The translations under genes were made by a program, and so were the position numbers. Of a stretch of 64,000 nucleotides of DNA, positions 42,188 through 51,493 are shown piece by piece. Numbering within the stretch: position 1 is the first letter of the stretch; each line of letters opens with the position of its first letter. Source of the stretch: Pseudomonas sp. URMO17WK12:I2 (lineage in GTDB: Bacteria > Pseudomonadota > Gammaproteobacteria > Pseudomonadales > Pseudomonadaceae). The DNA is taken from NCBI RefSeq assembly GCF_003253735.1, contig NZ_QKYW01000006.1:294214-358213 (forward strand), read 5' to 3'. The notes beneath the pieces are model-generated. The model saw only the letters and a program-made list of their open reading frames with translations. It was not told the DNA's origin and made no database searches.

Positions 42188-43168
42188 CTAGGGGTTATCG
42201 GCCGCCTTGGCGGTCTCTGTAGCCGGCAGCCCTTTGATAAAGCTCGCCAGGCCGCTGGTCAGGGCGCGGGCCAGGGGCAGATCCGGGTTGTTATAGGACG
42301 CCAGCTGCGCCTCCATGTCCATCGGCACGATGCGCAGCACGTGGTTCATGCCGGTGACGATCTGCAACTCGGCCCGCGGGTTGGCAGCCTGCAGTGCCTC
42401 GGCGTCCCGCACGCTGACCTGGATATCGTGATCGCCCTGCAGGATCAGCGCTGGGGCTTTCACCTGGGCAAAGGCCGCCGCCGGATCCTGGCGGAACAGG
42501 GAAATCAGGTAGGGCTGTACGCTGGTGCGAAACAGCACGGTCAGCTCATCCGACACCTGCGCCACCTGGCGGCCTTCATGCAGGGCTTCGAGCAGCGCCT
42601 CGGCCTCGCCACGCAGGCGCGGCGGCAGGCGGTTGCGCAGTTGCTCGCGCAGCAGTTGATCGATCGGCCGTGCACTGCCGGCGATGGACACCAGGGCATC
42701 GGCGCCCGACCCATTGGCTGCCAGTGTGGCAATCAGCGCGCCTTCGCTATGGCCGACCAGAATCACCTGGCTGAAGCGTTTGTCTCCGCGCAATTGCTGC
42801 ACCCAGGCCACCACGTCGGCCACGTAGCGTTCCACGCTCAGGTCGCGTTCGTGAGGCGTGGCGGCAAAGCTGGCGGCGATACCGCGCTTGTCGTAACGCA
42901 CGCTGGCGATGCCTTGCTGGGCCAGTGCCTGGGCCAGTTTGCGGTGGGCGTCGTTATGCCCGCCGCCCGGGTTGTTGCCGTTCCGGTCGGTCGGCCCGGA
43001 CCCCGCCACCAGCAGCACCACCGGAACCGGCTCGTTGCGCTGGGGCAGGACCAGCGAGCCTTCCAGCACACCCTGGCCGGTATCCAGGCTGACCGGTTCA
43101 CGCAGGATGGGGGCAGCCTGAACCAGGCCAGTGAAGAGAGAGAGGGTCAAAAGCAAGGCTCGCAGCAT
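42188..43168 (-). CDS. Exported alpha/beta hydrolase
   Basis: 326 residues. A signal peptide (MLRALLLTLSLFTGLVQA) precedes a serine hydrolase of the alpha/beta fold: oxyanion region LLVAGSGPTDRNGNN, nucleophile elbow VGHSEGALIA, acid in LQGDHDIQV, and histidine in GMNHVLR. An upstream in-frame start would add 14 residues and spoil the signal, so 43168 is chosen although its ribosome site is weak. Substrate unknown; a periplasmic esterase or peptidase is reasonable. It diverges from aroC. Confidence 0.8.
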   Translation of the reverse strand: MLRALLLTLSLFTGLVQAAPILREPVSLDTGQGVLEGSLVLPQRNEPVPVVLLVAGSGPTDRNGNNPGGGHNDAHRKLAQALAQQGIASVRYDKRGIAASFAATPHERDLSVERYVADVVAWVQQLRGDKRFSQVILVGHSEGALIATLAANGSGADALVSIAGSARPIDQLLREQLRNRLPPRLRGEAEALLEALHEGRQVAQVSDELTVLFRTSVQPYLISLFRQDPAAAFAQVKAPALILQGDHDIQVSVRDAEALQAANPRAELQIVTGMNHVLRIVPMDMEAQLASYNNPDLPLARALTSGLASFIKGLPATETAKAADNP

Positions 43169-43332
43169 GATGGTGACGGGTCTGTGATGGGCTATGTTGG
43201 ACGCTGGCAATTGGCCAAAGGTTCGCGCGCGGGTGATCTCGGCGGTTGGCTGGGAGTATACTCAGCGGCTTTCTCTATGGGCCTGCCTTTTCGCCGCAGG
43301 CTGCAGATCGAACGTCTCTGGAGTCTCGCGCA

Positions 43333-44424
43333 ATGTCCGGCAATACCTTCGGCAAGCTGTTCACCGTCACCACGGCAGGCGAGAGCCATGGCCCGGCGCT
43401 GGTCGCCATCGTCGACGGCTGCCCGCCCGGCCTGGAGATTTCCCTGGAAGACCTGCAGCGCGATCTGGATCGCCGCAAGCCCGGCACCAGTCGTCACACC
43501 ACCCAGCGCCAGGAAGCCGACGAGGTGGAAATCCTCTCTGGGGTGTTCGAGGGCAAGACCACCGGTTGCGCCATTGGCCTGCTGATCCGCAATACCGACC
43601 AGAAGTCCAAGGACTACTCGGCGATCAAGGATCTGTTCCGCCCGGCCCACGCCGACTACACCTACCACCATAAATACGGCGTTCGCGACTACCGTGGCGG
43701 CGGCCGCAGCTCGGCGCGGGAAACCGCCATGCGCGTGGCGGCCGGCGCCATCGCCAAGAAGTATCTGGCGGGCCAGGGCATCGTCATTCGCGGCTACATG
43801 AGCCAGCTCGGCCCCATTGAAATCCCCTTCAAGACCTGGGATTCGGTCGAGGAGAACGCCTTCTTCAGCCCCGATCCGGACAAGGTGCCAGAGCTGGAGG
43901 CGTACATGGATCAGCTGCGTCGTGATCAGGATTCGGTCGGTGCGAAGATCAGCGTGGTCGCCGAAGGGGTGATGCCGGGCCTGGGCGAGCCGATCTTCGA
44001 CCGCCTGGACGCCGAGCTGGCCCATGCGCTGATGAGCATCAACGCGGTCAAGGGCGTGGAAATCGGCGATGGTTTCGCCTCGGTAGCCCAACGCGGCACC
44101 GAACACCGCGACGAGCTGACCCCTGCCGGCTTCGTGTCCAACCATGCGGGCGGCATTCTCGGTGGTATCTCCAGCGGCCAGCCGATCGTCGCTCACCTGG
44201 CGCTCAAACCGACCTCCAGCATCACCACGCCTGGACGCTCCATCGATGTCGATGGCAATCCGGCGGACGTGATCACCAAGGGCCGCCACGACCCTTGCGT
44301 CGGTATCCGCGCCACGCCGATCGCCGAAGCGATGATGGCCATGGTGCTGATGGATCACCTGCTGCGTCACCGTGGGCAGAATGCCGATGTACGCGTGACT
44401 ACGCCGGTACTGCCGCAGCTGTGA
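43333..44424 (+). CDS. aroC: Chorismate synthase
   Basis: AroC eliminates phosphate from EPSP to give chorismate, using reduced FMN. The 363-residue protein is full length and carries the three family signatures: GESHGPALVAIVDGCPPG near the N-terminus, YRGGGRSSARETAMRVAAGA near residue 130, and GRHDPCVGIRATPIAEAM near the C-terminus. The ATG at 43333 has GGAG about ten bases upstream; the longer open frame lacks family likeness. It is followed by an unrelated small gene and an MFS gene. Confidence 0.96.
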   Translation: MSGNTFGKLFTVTTAGESHGPALVAIVDGCPPGLEISLEDLQRDLDRRKPGTSRHTTQRQEADEVEILSGVFEGKTTGCAIGLLIRNTDQKSKDYSAIKDLFRPAHADYTYHHKYGVRDYRGGGRSSARETAMRVAAGAIAKKYLAGQGIVIRGYMSQLGPIEIPFKTWDSVEENAFFSPDPDKVPELEAYMDQLRRDQDSVGAKISVVAEGVMPGLGEPIFDRLDAELAHALMSINAVKGVEIGDGFASVAQRGTEHRDELTPAGFVSNHAGGILGGISSGQPIVAHLALKPTSSITTPGRSIDVDGNPADVITKGRHDPCVGIRATPIAEAMMAMVLMDHLLRHRGQNADVRVTTPVLPQL

Positions 44425-44458
44425 TCGAGCGTCCCGGCAGCATGCAGGCGAGGGTGGC

Positions 44459-45061
44459 ATGAGCGAGTTTCCCGAGGTGCTACGCAGCGTTACAGGCAAA
44501 CGCCTCTCGGACGTTCGCGATGCGTTGTTCGCGCTGAAGCCGGCCCAGGTCGACGAACGAGCCGCGGGGTACCTCGTTGCGCTCTACACCGGCAGCAAGC
44601 AGCTCGATGTGCGCAGGCAGGTACTCAGACTGCTGTATGACTGCGACTTTCAGGCGCTCGATGAGTTTTTCGCCCAGGCCTATCGAAAGGAGCGCTACCT
44701 GGACATGAAGGTCTATGCCCTTCGAGGCCTGGCGCGCCGTTCTGAAGAGAAGCAATTGCAGCGATTGCTCGAAGGCTTTCGCCAGACCTTGGCGAAGAGG
44801 CAGCAGTCCACACCCTACAACTATCAGGAGTACGAGCTGCTCAGAGGGCGCAATGCGTTGCCGTATCTGGTCGAGCGTTATGGCTACGCCTGCCTGCGCG
44901 AGACCCTTGAGCAGGTCAACCGGCAATACGACGCCATGCCGGAGGCCTTCAAGGGCCATTTCACCGTGGATGACGACGGTACGGTGGTCACCTTGCGTGA
45001 ACCGGGTGCAAGCAGTGCGCTGATCCGGCAATTCTTCGCCTGCCAGGGTGTTCAGGATTGA
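44459..45061 (+). CDS. Uncharacterised helical-repeat (HEAT-like) protein
   Basis: 200 residues, no family recognised. Residues about 30-125 form amphipathic helices in pairs (LVALYTGSKQLDVRRQVLRL, KVYALRGLARRSEEKQLQRLL) like short HEAT repeats; the C-terminus is FTVDDDGTVVTLREPG and a short tail. No signal peptide or membrane helix. GAGGG precedes the ATG. Its TGA overlaps the TTG start of the following MFS gene, which suggests that it was inserted between aroC and that transporter. Confidence 0.7.
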   Translation: MSEFPEVLRSVTGKRLSDVRDALFALKPAQVDERAAGYLVALYTGSKQLDVRRQVLRLLYDCDFQALDEFFAQAYRKERYLDMKVYALRGLARRSEEKQLQRLLEGFRQTLAKRQQSTPYNYQEYELLRGRNALPYLVERYGYACLRETLEQVNRQYDAMPEAFKGHFTVDDDGTVVTLREPGASSALIRQFFACQGVQD

Positions 45062-46206
45062 CGCCGGCAGTTCCGTACTGGCGCCTGTCCGGGTTCTACC
45101 TGTTCTACTTCGCGCTGCTCGGCGCCACGGCACCTTTTCTGGGCCTGTACTTCGCGCATCTGGGGTTTTCGCCAGCACGCATCGGCGAGCTGGTGGCCAT
45201 TCCCATGCTGATGCGCTGCATCGCACCCAACCTATGGGGCTGGCTGGGCGATTACAGTGGCCGGCGGCTGTTGATCGTGCGCCTCGGTACGCTCTGTACC
45301 TTGTTCAGCCTGAGCCTGATCTTCGTCGGCCAGAGCTACGCCTGGCTGGCTCTGGTGATGGCGCTGCACGCATTCTTCTGGCACGCGGTACTGCCGCAGT
45401 TCGAGGTCATCACCCTGGCGCATCTGCGCGAGCAGTCGGCGCGCTATGCGCAAATCCGCCTGTGGGGCTCGATCGGCTTCATTCTCAGCGTGGTCGGCCT
45501 CGGCAAGGCGTTCGATCTGCTCAGCCTGGATGTGTATCCGTGGGCGCTGTTGCTGATTATCACCGGCATTGCCCTGAGCAGTTTCTGGGTGCCGGATGCC
45601 CAGCCGCTGGCGTCATCGCAGTCAGCTGACCAGGGCGGTTTCCTCAGGCAGCTCAAGCGGCCCGGCGTACTGGCTTTCTATCTCTGTGTGGCGCTGATGC
45701 AGTTGTCCCACGGGCCGTACTACACCTTCCTGAGCATTCACCTTGAGCAGCTCGGTTACAGCCGCGGATTGATCGGCATGCTGTGGGCGCTCGGCGTAGT
45801 GGCCGAGGTGCTGGTATTCATGGGCATGGCGCGGCTGCTCAGGCATTTCAGCCTGCGGCAGGTGCTGGTCGCCAGTTTTTCCATCGCGGCGGTGCGTTGG
45901 CTACTGATGGGCTTTTTCGCCGATCACCTGAGCCTGCTGTTGTTCGCCCAGGTACTGCATGCCGCCACTTTCGGCAGCTTCCACGCCGCGTCCATCGCCT
46001 TCGTGCAGCGCAGCTTCGGTGCGCGCCAGCAAGGGCAGGGCCAGGCGCTGTATGCCTCGCTGGCCGGCATCGGCGGTGCGCTAGGCGCTCTGTACGCCGG
46101 TTACAGCTGGAACGGTCTTGGCCCGCAGTGGACATTCGCCCTGGCAGGGCTGGCTGCGCTGCTGGCAGCCGTTATCATGGCTCGATGCACGGCCGAGCCG
46201 AAATGA
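45058..46206 (+). CDS. MFS transporter, HcaT/LacY-like
   Basis: 382 residues with about twelve membrane helices. The N-terminus YWRLSGFYLFYFALLGATAP and GLYFAHLGFSPARIGEL match the 3-phenylpropionate transporter (HcaT) branch of the nucleoside/LacY-like MFS. The MFS loop is PNLWGWLGDYSGRRLL. The only start upstream of these residues is TTG at 45058, overlapping the preceding stop, so translation is probably coupled and low. Substrate unknown. Confidence 0.8.
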   Translation: MTPAVPYWRLSGFYLFYFALLGATAPFLGLYFAHLGFSPARIGELVAIPMLMRCIAPNLWGWLGDYSGRRLLIVRLGTLCTLFSLSLIFVGQSYAWLALVMALHAFFWHAVLPQFEVITLAHLREQSARYAQIRLWGSIGFILSVVGLGKAFDLLSLDVYPWALLLIITGIALSSFWVPDAQPLASSQSADQGGFLRQLKRPGVLAFYLCVALMQLSHGPYYTFLSIHLEQLGYSRGLIGMLWALGVVAEVLVFMGMARLLRHFSLRQVLVASFSIAAVRWLLMGFFADHLSLLLFAQVLHAATFGSFHAASIAFVQRSFGARQQGQGQALYASLAGIGGALGALYAGYSWNGLGPQWTFALAGLAALLAAVIMARCTAEPK

Positions 46207-46252
46207 CCCATCAGGTTGCCGCAAGGTAGCCACAGCCGAACAGGAATTTCCC

Positions 46253-46798
46253 ATGAGTCGCCTGAGCGTTCATCACCAATCCAGCCCCGAGATCCCCAAC
46301 AAGGTGCTGGGCCATGCTGAAGACATCACCAGTACGCTGGCTGCTGCCGGCATCGATTTCCGCATCTTGCCGCTGGAGGCCAGGGTGCAGGCCGGAACCA
46401 CCCAGGAAGAGATCCTTGCTGCTGTGGGCGATTCGCTGGCACCTCTGCAGCGTGATCACGACCTGAGCCAGGTCGAGGTGATCAGTATCGATCAGCGACG
46501 CTGGCCAAAAGAGAGCGACAAACCGGCCCCGGCGCCCCAGGAGCAGGTGGCCGACGGCGCGCAGCTTTATCTGTTTCTGGCCGGGCAGGGGCTGTTGAGC
46601 CTGCATGTCGACGATTACGTGTATGCGCTGTTCGGCGAGCCTAATGCGCTGATCAGTGTGCCGGCCGGCACGCGGCACTGGTTCGATCTGGGCGAGTTCC
46701 CGCACTGCGCGGCGATTCGCCTGTCTGCCGCGAACGCGGCGCAGCCCCGGCCGAGTGGCGACACCATCGCTGCTGCCTTCCCGCGTCTGGAAGACTGA
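46253..46798 (+). CDS. Acireductone dioxygenase homologue lacking metal ligands
   Basis: 181 residues, the exact length of MtnD, the cupin that oxidises acireductone in methionine salvage. Likeness is clear in SPEIPNKVLGHAEDI, HVDDYVYALFGEPNALISVP, AGTRHWFDLGEFPHCAAIRL and AAAFPRLED. But where MtnD has the HxHxxxE ligand cluster (about residues 94-102) this protein reads APQEQVADG, with no histidine, so three of four metal ligands are lost and only H142 remains. A redox-inactive or regulatory role is inferred. No mtnABC genes are nearby. AGGA precedes the ATG. Confidence 0.75.
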   Translation: MSRLSVHHQSSPEIPNKVLGHAEDITSTLAAAGIDFRILPLEARVQAGTTQEEILAAVGDSLAPLQRDHDLSQVEVISIDQRRWPKESDKPAPAPQEQVADGAQLYLFLAGQGLLSLHVDDYVYALFGEPNALISVPAGTRHWFDLGEFPHCAAIRLSAANAAQPRPSGDTIAAAFPRLED

Positions 46799-46804
46799 GC
46801 CGCT

Positions 46805-47302
46805 TCAGTCGAACAGGGTGGCCTGTGGCCTGGGTACGGCACCTTCGAGTTCCAGCAGCAGTTGCTTGCGTGGCAGGCCGCCGGCAAAGCCGGTCAGGCT
46901 GCCGTCGCGGCCGATCACCCGGTGGCAGGGGATGATGATGCAGATCGGGTTGGCGCCATTGGCAGCGCCCACCGCGCGCACGGCCTTGGGCCGCTCGATG
47001 CGCTGGGCCAGGGCGCTGTAGCTGTCTATCCTGCCGAACGGGATCTGCTGCAACGCCCGCCACACCGCTTGCTGGAAGGGCGTGCCCTGCGGGTTGAGGC
47101 GCAGCTCGAAGCGCTGCCGACGGCCCTCGAAGTATTCGTCGAGTTGCCGGCTGGCATCATCGAGCTGCGAGCCCGCCTCCTGCCAGCCATCTCCGATCAG
47201 CCAGGGCGTGCGCTCCACGTCCATCAACAGTTGCTGCAGGCCGCCTTCGTCGCCGACCATGAAGAGACGGCCGATGGGGCTTTGCTGATAGCGATAGAAC
47301 AT
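46805..47302 (-). CDS. ogt: Methylated-DNA--protein-cysteine methyltransferase
   Basis: Suicide repair protein that takes the alkyl group from O6-methylguanine. 165 residues; the acceptor cysteine is in CIIIPCHRVIGRDGSLTGFAGG, and the N-terminal part is the short Ogt-type domain. The start at 47302 has GGGAGG upstream, within the end of alkA; an in-frame codon nine residues earlier is less likely. Only two bases separate it from alkA, so the two alkylation-repair genes form an operon. Confidence 0.92.
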   Translation of the reverse strand: MFYRYQQSPIGRLFMVGDEGGLQQLLMDVERTPWLIGDGWQEAGSQLDDASRQLDEYFEGRRQRFELRLNPQGTPFQQAVWRALQQIPFGRIDSYSALAQRIERPKAVRAVGAANGANPICIIIPCHRVIGRDGSLTGFAGGLPRKQLLLELEGAVPRPQATLFD

Positions 47303-47304
47303 CC

Positions 47305-48183
47305 TCAGCCTCCCGAACAGTTGTGCCACAGGTGTGCGGCAGCATAAGCGCGCCAGGGCCGCCAGGCTTCGGCGTGCAACTGCAGTTGCCGGGCAGTGAT
47401 GCCGGTGGGGCCCCAGATCGGCGCCTTGAGCAAACCGAGGTCACTGGCGGGAAAGGCATCGGCGTCGCCGAAGGCACGCAGGGCGATGTACTCGGCCGTC
47501 CACGGGCCGATGCCGGGCAGGGCACACAGGCGCTCGATCAGCTCGCTCGCGCCCTGGTCGATCCCCAGGCGCAGTGCGCCACTGGCAATCTGCGCAGCGA
47601 AATGCTGCAGGGTTTGCACGCGCTTGCCGGGCATGCCGATGCCGTCGAGATTGGCGGCCGCCAGGGCCTCGGGTGTCGGGAACAGGCGGTCGATGCCTGC
47701 GGGTGCGTCGGCCAGCGGTTCGCCGAGCCTGTCGACCAGACGCCCGGTGATGGTTACCGCGGCCTTGACCGTGACCTGCTGGCCAACGATGGCGCGCACG
47801 GCCTGTTCGAAGGCATCGAATGCAGTCGGCAGGCGCAGACCGGGATTGCGTGCGAGCATCGCCGCGAGATGCTGATCAGCCGCGAAATGTGCCGCGATAA
47901 GCGCCGGGTCGGCATCCAGATCGAACATGCGCCGCACCCGCTGCACGAGCAGTGGCTGGCAGGCGATGGCCGAAGTGCTGTGTTCCAGCGTCAGGGCGTG
48001 ACCGTCGGAGGGCGCGGTGACACGAAACCAGCCGGTGATCTCGCCAAGGCGAAAGCTGCGGCAGTAATCACGCTCGCCCAGGCATTCCTGCCCGGCGATG
48101 GCGCGCAGGCGGAAATGCCCATGGAATTGCTGCCAGTCCCAGGGCGCCTGGTAGGGGAGTGTAAGGGTTTGATTGCTTGTCAT
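47305..48183 (-). CDS. alkA: DNA-3-methyladenine glycosylase II
   Basis: Excises alkylated bases to start base-excision repair. 292 residues: an N-terminal AlkA domain (about 1-115) and the HhH-GPD domain, with FEQAVRAIVGQQVTVKAA, helix-hairpin-helix LPGIGPWTAEYIALRAFGD and catalytic aspartate in AFPASDLGLL. Upstream gene of the alkA-ogt pair. No Ada regulator is present in the window. Confidence 0.92.
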   Translation of the reverse strand: MTSNQTLTLPYQAPWDWQQFHGHFRLRAIAGQECLGERDYCRSFRLGEITGWFRVTAPSDGHALTLEHSTSAIACQPLLVQRVRRMFDLDADPALIAAHFAADQHLAAMLARNPGLRLPTAFDAFEQAVRAIVGQQVTVKAAVTITGRLVDRLGEPLADAPAGIDRLFPTPEALAAANLDGIGMPGKRVQTLQHFAAQIASGALRLGIDQGASELIERLCALPGIGPWTAEYIALRAFGDADAFPASDLGLLKAPIWGPTGITARQLQLHAEAWRPWRAYAAAHLWHNCSGG

Positions 48184-48351
48184 GGCGTTGACGATAACGC
48201 CGAGGCGACAGCTTGTCAGCGTGAAAAATGACTTTCAAACCAGGCAGCGGGCGTTGTCGACAAAATTTTCACATCAGAGAGCAGAGACTACTGCGGCGCC
48301 GGTCGCCACTATTAGGGCGAGCCTGCAGTAATCTTAAGCGGATGATAGAAC

Positions 48352-50430
48352 ATGACCCCTACAGCAGTTCAGGGCACCCCTCGCACAGCATCTAACCCCT
48401 TATGTAGCCAGTTGCTCTTCACCCTGTACAGCGGCCTGGCCCTGTTGGTGATGTACACGCTGCTGCGCGTCGCCTTGCTGGTCTACAACCGCGAGCTGAT
48501 CGGCGATACGCCGAGCGCCGTATTCGTCGAAGCCTTCTACAACGGCTTGCGCTTCGACCTGCGGGTGGTGGTTTACGCCTGCGCGCCGCTGCTGATCGCA
48601 CTGCTCAGCACTCGCGCCATGCTCGCGCGTAGCTGGCAGCGCATCTGGTTGACCTTGTTCGCCAGCATCACGCTGTTTCTCGGCCTGGCCGAGCTGGATT
48701 TCTACAAGGAATTTCACCAGCGCCTGAACAGCCTGGTGTTCCAGTACCTGCAGGAAGATCAGGCCACCGTGATGAGCATGCTCTGGAACGGTTTCCCGGT
48801 GGCGCGTTACCTGGTCGCCTGGTTCGTCATCACCGGCCTGCTGTGGTGGATGTTCTCGCGTTTCGACCGAGCCAGCCGCCCGAAAATGCCTGGTGGTACC
48901 CGTAGTGCCAGGCCAGTGGTGGCCTGGTACTGGCGCGTCTCGGTGTTCTTGCTATGCCTGCTGATCGCGGTCATCGCTGCCCGCGGCCATTTGCGCCAAG
49001 GCCCGCCGCTGCGCTGGGGCGACGCCTATACCACCGAGTCGATGTTCGCCAACCAGCTGGGCCTGAACGGTACGCTGACCCTGTTTACCGCTGCCCAGGC
49101 GACCTTTGGCCCACACCGTGACAACACCTGGCAGCCGACCATGGAAGACGATCAGGCCCGGCAGATCACCCGCGATATGCTGCTGACCCCGGACGACCAA
49201 CTGGTCGATGCCGACAGCGCCGCCATCCGCCGCGTCTACACGCCGCCGAGCGACAAGACCCTGCCGATCCGCAACGTGGTGGTGATTCTGATGGAGAGCT
49301 TTGCCGGGCATTCGGTCGGCGCCCTCGGCGCGCCCGGTAATATCACCCCGTATTTCGACAAGCTGAGCCAGGAAGGGCTGCTGTTCGACCGCTTCTTCTC
49401 CAACGGCACCCACACCCACCAGGGCATGTTCGCCACCATGGCCTGCTTTCCCAACCTGCCGGGCTTCGAATACCTGATGCGCACGCCCGAAGGCGCACAC
49501 AAGTTCTCCGGCCTGCCGCAGCTGCTGGGCGCCCGTGACTATGACAACCTGTACGTCTACAACGGTAATTTCCAGTGGGACAACCAGTCAGGCTTCTTCA
49601 GCAACCAGGGCATGACCCATTTCATTGGCCGTGAAGATTTCGTTGACCCGGTGTTCATGGACCCGACCTGGGGTGTGTCCGATCAGGACATGTTCGACCG
49701 CGGCGCCCTGGAGCTGAAGACCAATTACGGCCAGAAGCCGTTCTATGCGTTGCTGCAGACCCTTTCCAACCACACGCCGTATGCACTGCCGAAGGATCTG
49801 CCGGTGGAGCCGGTCATGATCAACGGCAAGGAAGACCTGCATCGTACCGCCATGCGCTATTCGGACTGGGCGCTTGGGCAGTTCTTCGAGAAGGCGCGCA
49901 AGGAGCCGTATTTCAACCAGACGCTGTTCGTGGTGGTTGGCGACCATGGCTTCGGCGGTTTCGACCAGGTGACCGAGATGGACCTGCAGCGCTTCAACGT
50001 GCCGCTGCTGCTGATCGCGCCGGGCATCCAGGAAAAATTCGGCAAGCTCAGCCATACCGTCGGCACCCAGGTGGACATCGTGCCGACCATCATGGGGCGC
50101 CTGGGCGGCGACGTGCGTCATCAATGCTGGGGGCGTGATCTGCTCAACCTGCCTGAGGGTGATGGTGGCGTGGGCGTGATCAAGCCGTCAGGCGGCGACC
50201 AGACCGTGGCGATCGTCACTTCAGAGCACGTGCTGGTGCAGCCCAAGGGCTTCGAACCGCGGTTTTATAGCTATCGGCTAGGAGCGAAACCGACTGCCAC
50301 GCGTATAGAGGGGCCCGTGGACGAGACGTTGAAGAAACGCATGGAAGGTTTCCTGCAAACGGCTACCAAGAGTTTGCTGGACAACACCGCAGGCGTGGTG
50401 GATGGCGTGCCGGATAAACCGCAGCCCTGA
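48352..50430 (+). CDS. LTA synthase/phosphoglycerol-transferase-like membrane sulfatase-fold protein
   Basis: 692 residues. Five hydrophobic segments in the first 230 residues anchor a periplasmic alkaline-phosphatase-fold domain (about 300-640). Metal-site motifs are VVVILMESFAGHSVG (Glu), the Thr nucleophile in SNGTHTHQGMF (T353 or T355), TLSNHTPY and VVGDHGFGG. The layout matches LtaS/MdoB-like enzymes; in Gram-negative bacteria relatives add phosphoglycerol to periplasmic glucans, or phosphoethanolamine to lipid A in the EptA branch. The exact donor and acceptor are uncertain. Monocistronic with its own terminator. Confidence 0.82.
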   Translation: MTPTAVQGTPRTASNPLCSQLLFTLYSGLALLVMYTLLRVALLVYNRELIGDTPSAVFVEAFYNGLRFDLRVVVYACAPLLIALLSTRAMLARSWQRIWLTLFASITLFLGLAELDFYKEFHQRLNSLVFQYLQEDQATVMSMLWNGFPVARYLVAWFVITGLLWWMFSRFDRASRPKMPGGTRSARPVVAWYWRVSVFLLCLLIAVIAARGHLRQGPPLRWGDAYTTESMFANQLGLNGTLTLFTAAQATFGPHRDNTWQPTMEDDQARQITRDMLLTPDDQLVDADSAAIRRVYTPPSDKTLPIRNVVVILMESFAGHSVGALGAPGNITPYFDKLSQEGLLFDRFFSNGTHTHQGMFATMACFPNLPGFEYLMRTPEGAHKFSGLPQLLGARDYDNLYVYNGNFQWDNQSGFFSNQGMTHFIGREDFVDPVFMDPTWGVSDQDMFDRGALELKTNYGQKPFYALLQTLSNHTPYALPKDLPVEPVMINGKEDLHRTAMRYSDWALGQFFEKARKEPYFNQTLFVVVGDHGFGGFDQVTEMDLQRFNVPLLLIAPGIQEKFGKLSHTVGTQVDIVPTIMGRLGGDVRHQCWGRDLLNLPEGDGGVGVIKPSGGDQTVAIVTSEHVLVQPKGFEPRFYSYRLGAKPTATRIEGPVDETLKKRMEGFLQTATKSLLDNTAGVVDGVPDKPQP

Positions 50431-50437
50431 ACCCAAT

Positions 50438-50469
50438 AAAAAAACCGGCGCCTGGCGCCGGTTTTTTTT
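50438..50469. terminator. Bidirectional terminator between the LTA-like gene and the lipoprotein gene
   Basis: ACCGGCGCC-T-GGCGCCGGT with an A run before and eight T after, so it can stop both convergent transcripts. Confidence 0.9.
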
Positions 50470-50482
50470 ATGGGAGAACGAT

Positions 50483-51070
50483 TTAGCTGCAGCCTTCGAC
50501 GTAGAACACCGCCGGCGGCACGCCAATGCGCCAGCGCGTTACCACGCCGTCGGGGTCGGTTTCGAAGACCATCCGCGCTTCGCTATCGATATAGGGCGTG
50601 ACGATAAAGTCAGTTGCCCCCTCGACATACTTGTTGGGTTGCTCTTCGAAGCGGCCCGGGTAGGTGGCACGGATCTGCTGAGCGCTACTGCCCACCTGCA
50701 GGCCGCGAGGTGCCTTGCGTTCGCGGCTGTCGATGTCGTAACGCACGAACTGGCCGTTCTCGAGCATGAATGAAGTGCCGAAGCCCTTGGCCGGGCGCGG
50801 ATCCTGGAACAGCTGACGGCAGCTGTCCGAGCCACCGCCGTCACGCAGCGAGCCCTTCCAGGCGGCGCGCACGGCCGTTTCGTCGCTGCCGAAACGAGCA
50901 CTGGCAAAGCCGGCGAAGGGACTCAGGTCCTCCTTTTCCTGCAGCTTGGGTGGGCTGCTCTGGGCGGCGGAGGCGGTTTTGGCGGGGGTATTGCTGGCGT
51001 CGCTGCAGGCGCTCAGCGCCAGAATACTGGTCATTACAACAGCAGAAATTGAAAGCGTACGGTTCGCCAT
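50483..51070 (-). CDS. Putative lipoprotein, uncharacterised
   Basis: 195 residues. The lipoprotein signal MANRTLSISAVVMTSILALSAC gives a lipobox LSAC with C22, and S-D follow at the +2/+3 positions. The mature part has a Ala/Ser/Pro-rich linker, then a globular region with two further cysteines (DSCRQLF and the C-terminal VEGCS) that could form a disulfide in the periplasm. I do not recognise a family. The start at 51070 is chosen for the signal peptide. Confidence 0.75.
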   Translation of the reverse strand: MANRTLSISAVVMTSILALSACSDASNTPAKTASAAQSSPPKLQEKEDLSPFAGFASARFGSDETAVRAAWKGSLRDGGGSDSCRQLFQDPRPAKGFGTSFMLENGQFVRYDIDSRERKAPRGLQVGSSAQQIRATYPGRFEEQPNKYVEGATDFIVTPYIDSEARMVFETDPDGVVTRWRIGVPPAVFYVEGCS

Positions 51071-51214
51071 GAAATCCAACCTTCGTCTCGAATGGGAACG
51101 GCCGCACCAGGGTGCGGCCGAATCGGTGAGGCATGAGACCGGTTGAATCAGGGCATTCGCATGCCGGGGTATCACTGTAAAGTCCCGCTGCGTATGCAGG
51201 CCTTTGTCGCAGTC

Positions 51215-51493
51215 TCATGCTGCGTGGCGTTTGGCCACATTTTCGGCAAAAAGATCCCGGCTTTTATCCAGATGCTGATCGACCAGCCACTTGCCGTGGG
51301 CAATCGAGGCTTGCTGGGCCTTGGTCAGGTCATCGAGAAAGGCGCAATTGAGCGGCAGCGACAGGCGCCGCGTGGTGCGGCCGTCCGCTGTGGTGATGCG
51401 GCAGCCGCCGGCCCAGGGCGTGGGAATGCCCGGGTGTTCCATGACTTCGGCACTGATGTAGTGGTCGCGGTAGGTGCACTGCAGCGTACTCAT
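51215..51493 (-). CDS. Small uncharacterised cytoplasmic protein
   Basis: 92 residues: MSTLQCTYRDHYISAEV, a central GGCRITTADGRTTRRLSLPL stretch of beta character, and a basic helical C-terminus. No signal or membrane helix. GAGG is nine bases before the ATG at 51493. An upstream in-frame extension of 43 residues lacks a ribosome site. Family not recognised. Confidence 0.65.
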   Translation of the reverse strand: MSTLQCTYRDHYISAEVMEHPGIPTPWAGGCRITTADGRTTRRLSLPLNCAFLDDLTKAQQASIAHGKWLVDQHLDKSRDLFAENVAKRHAA

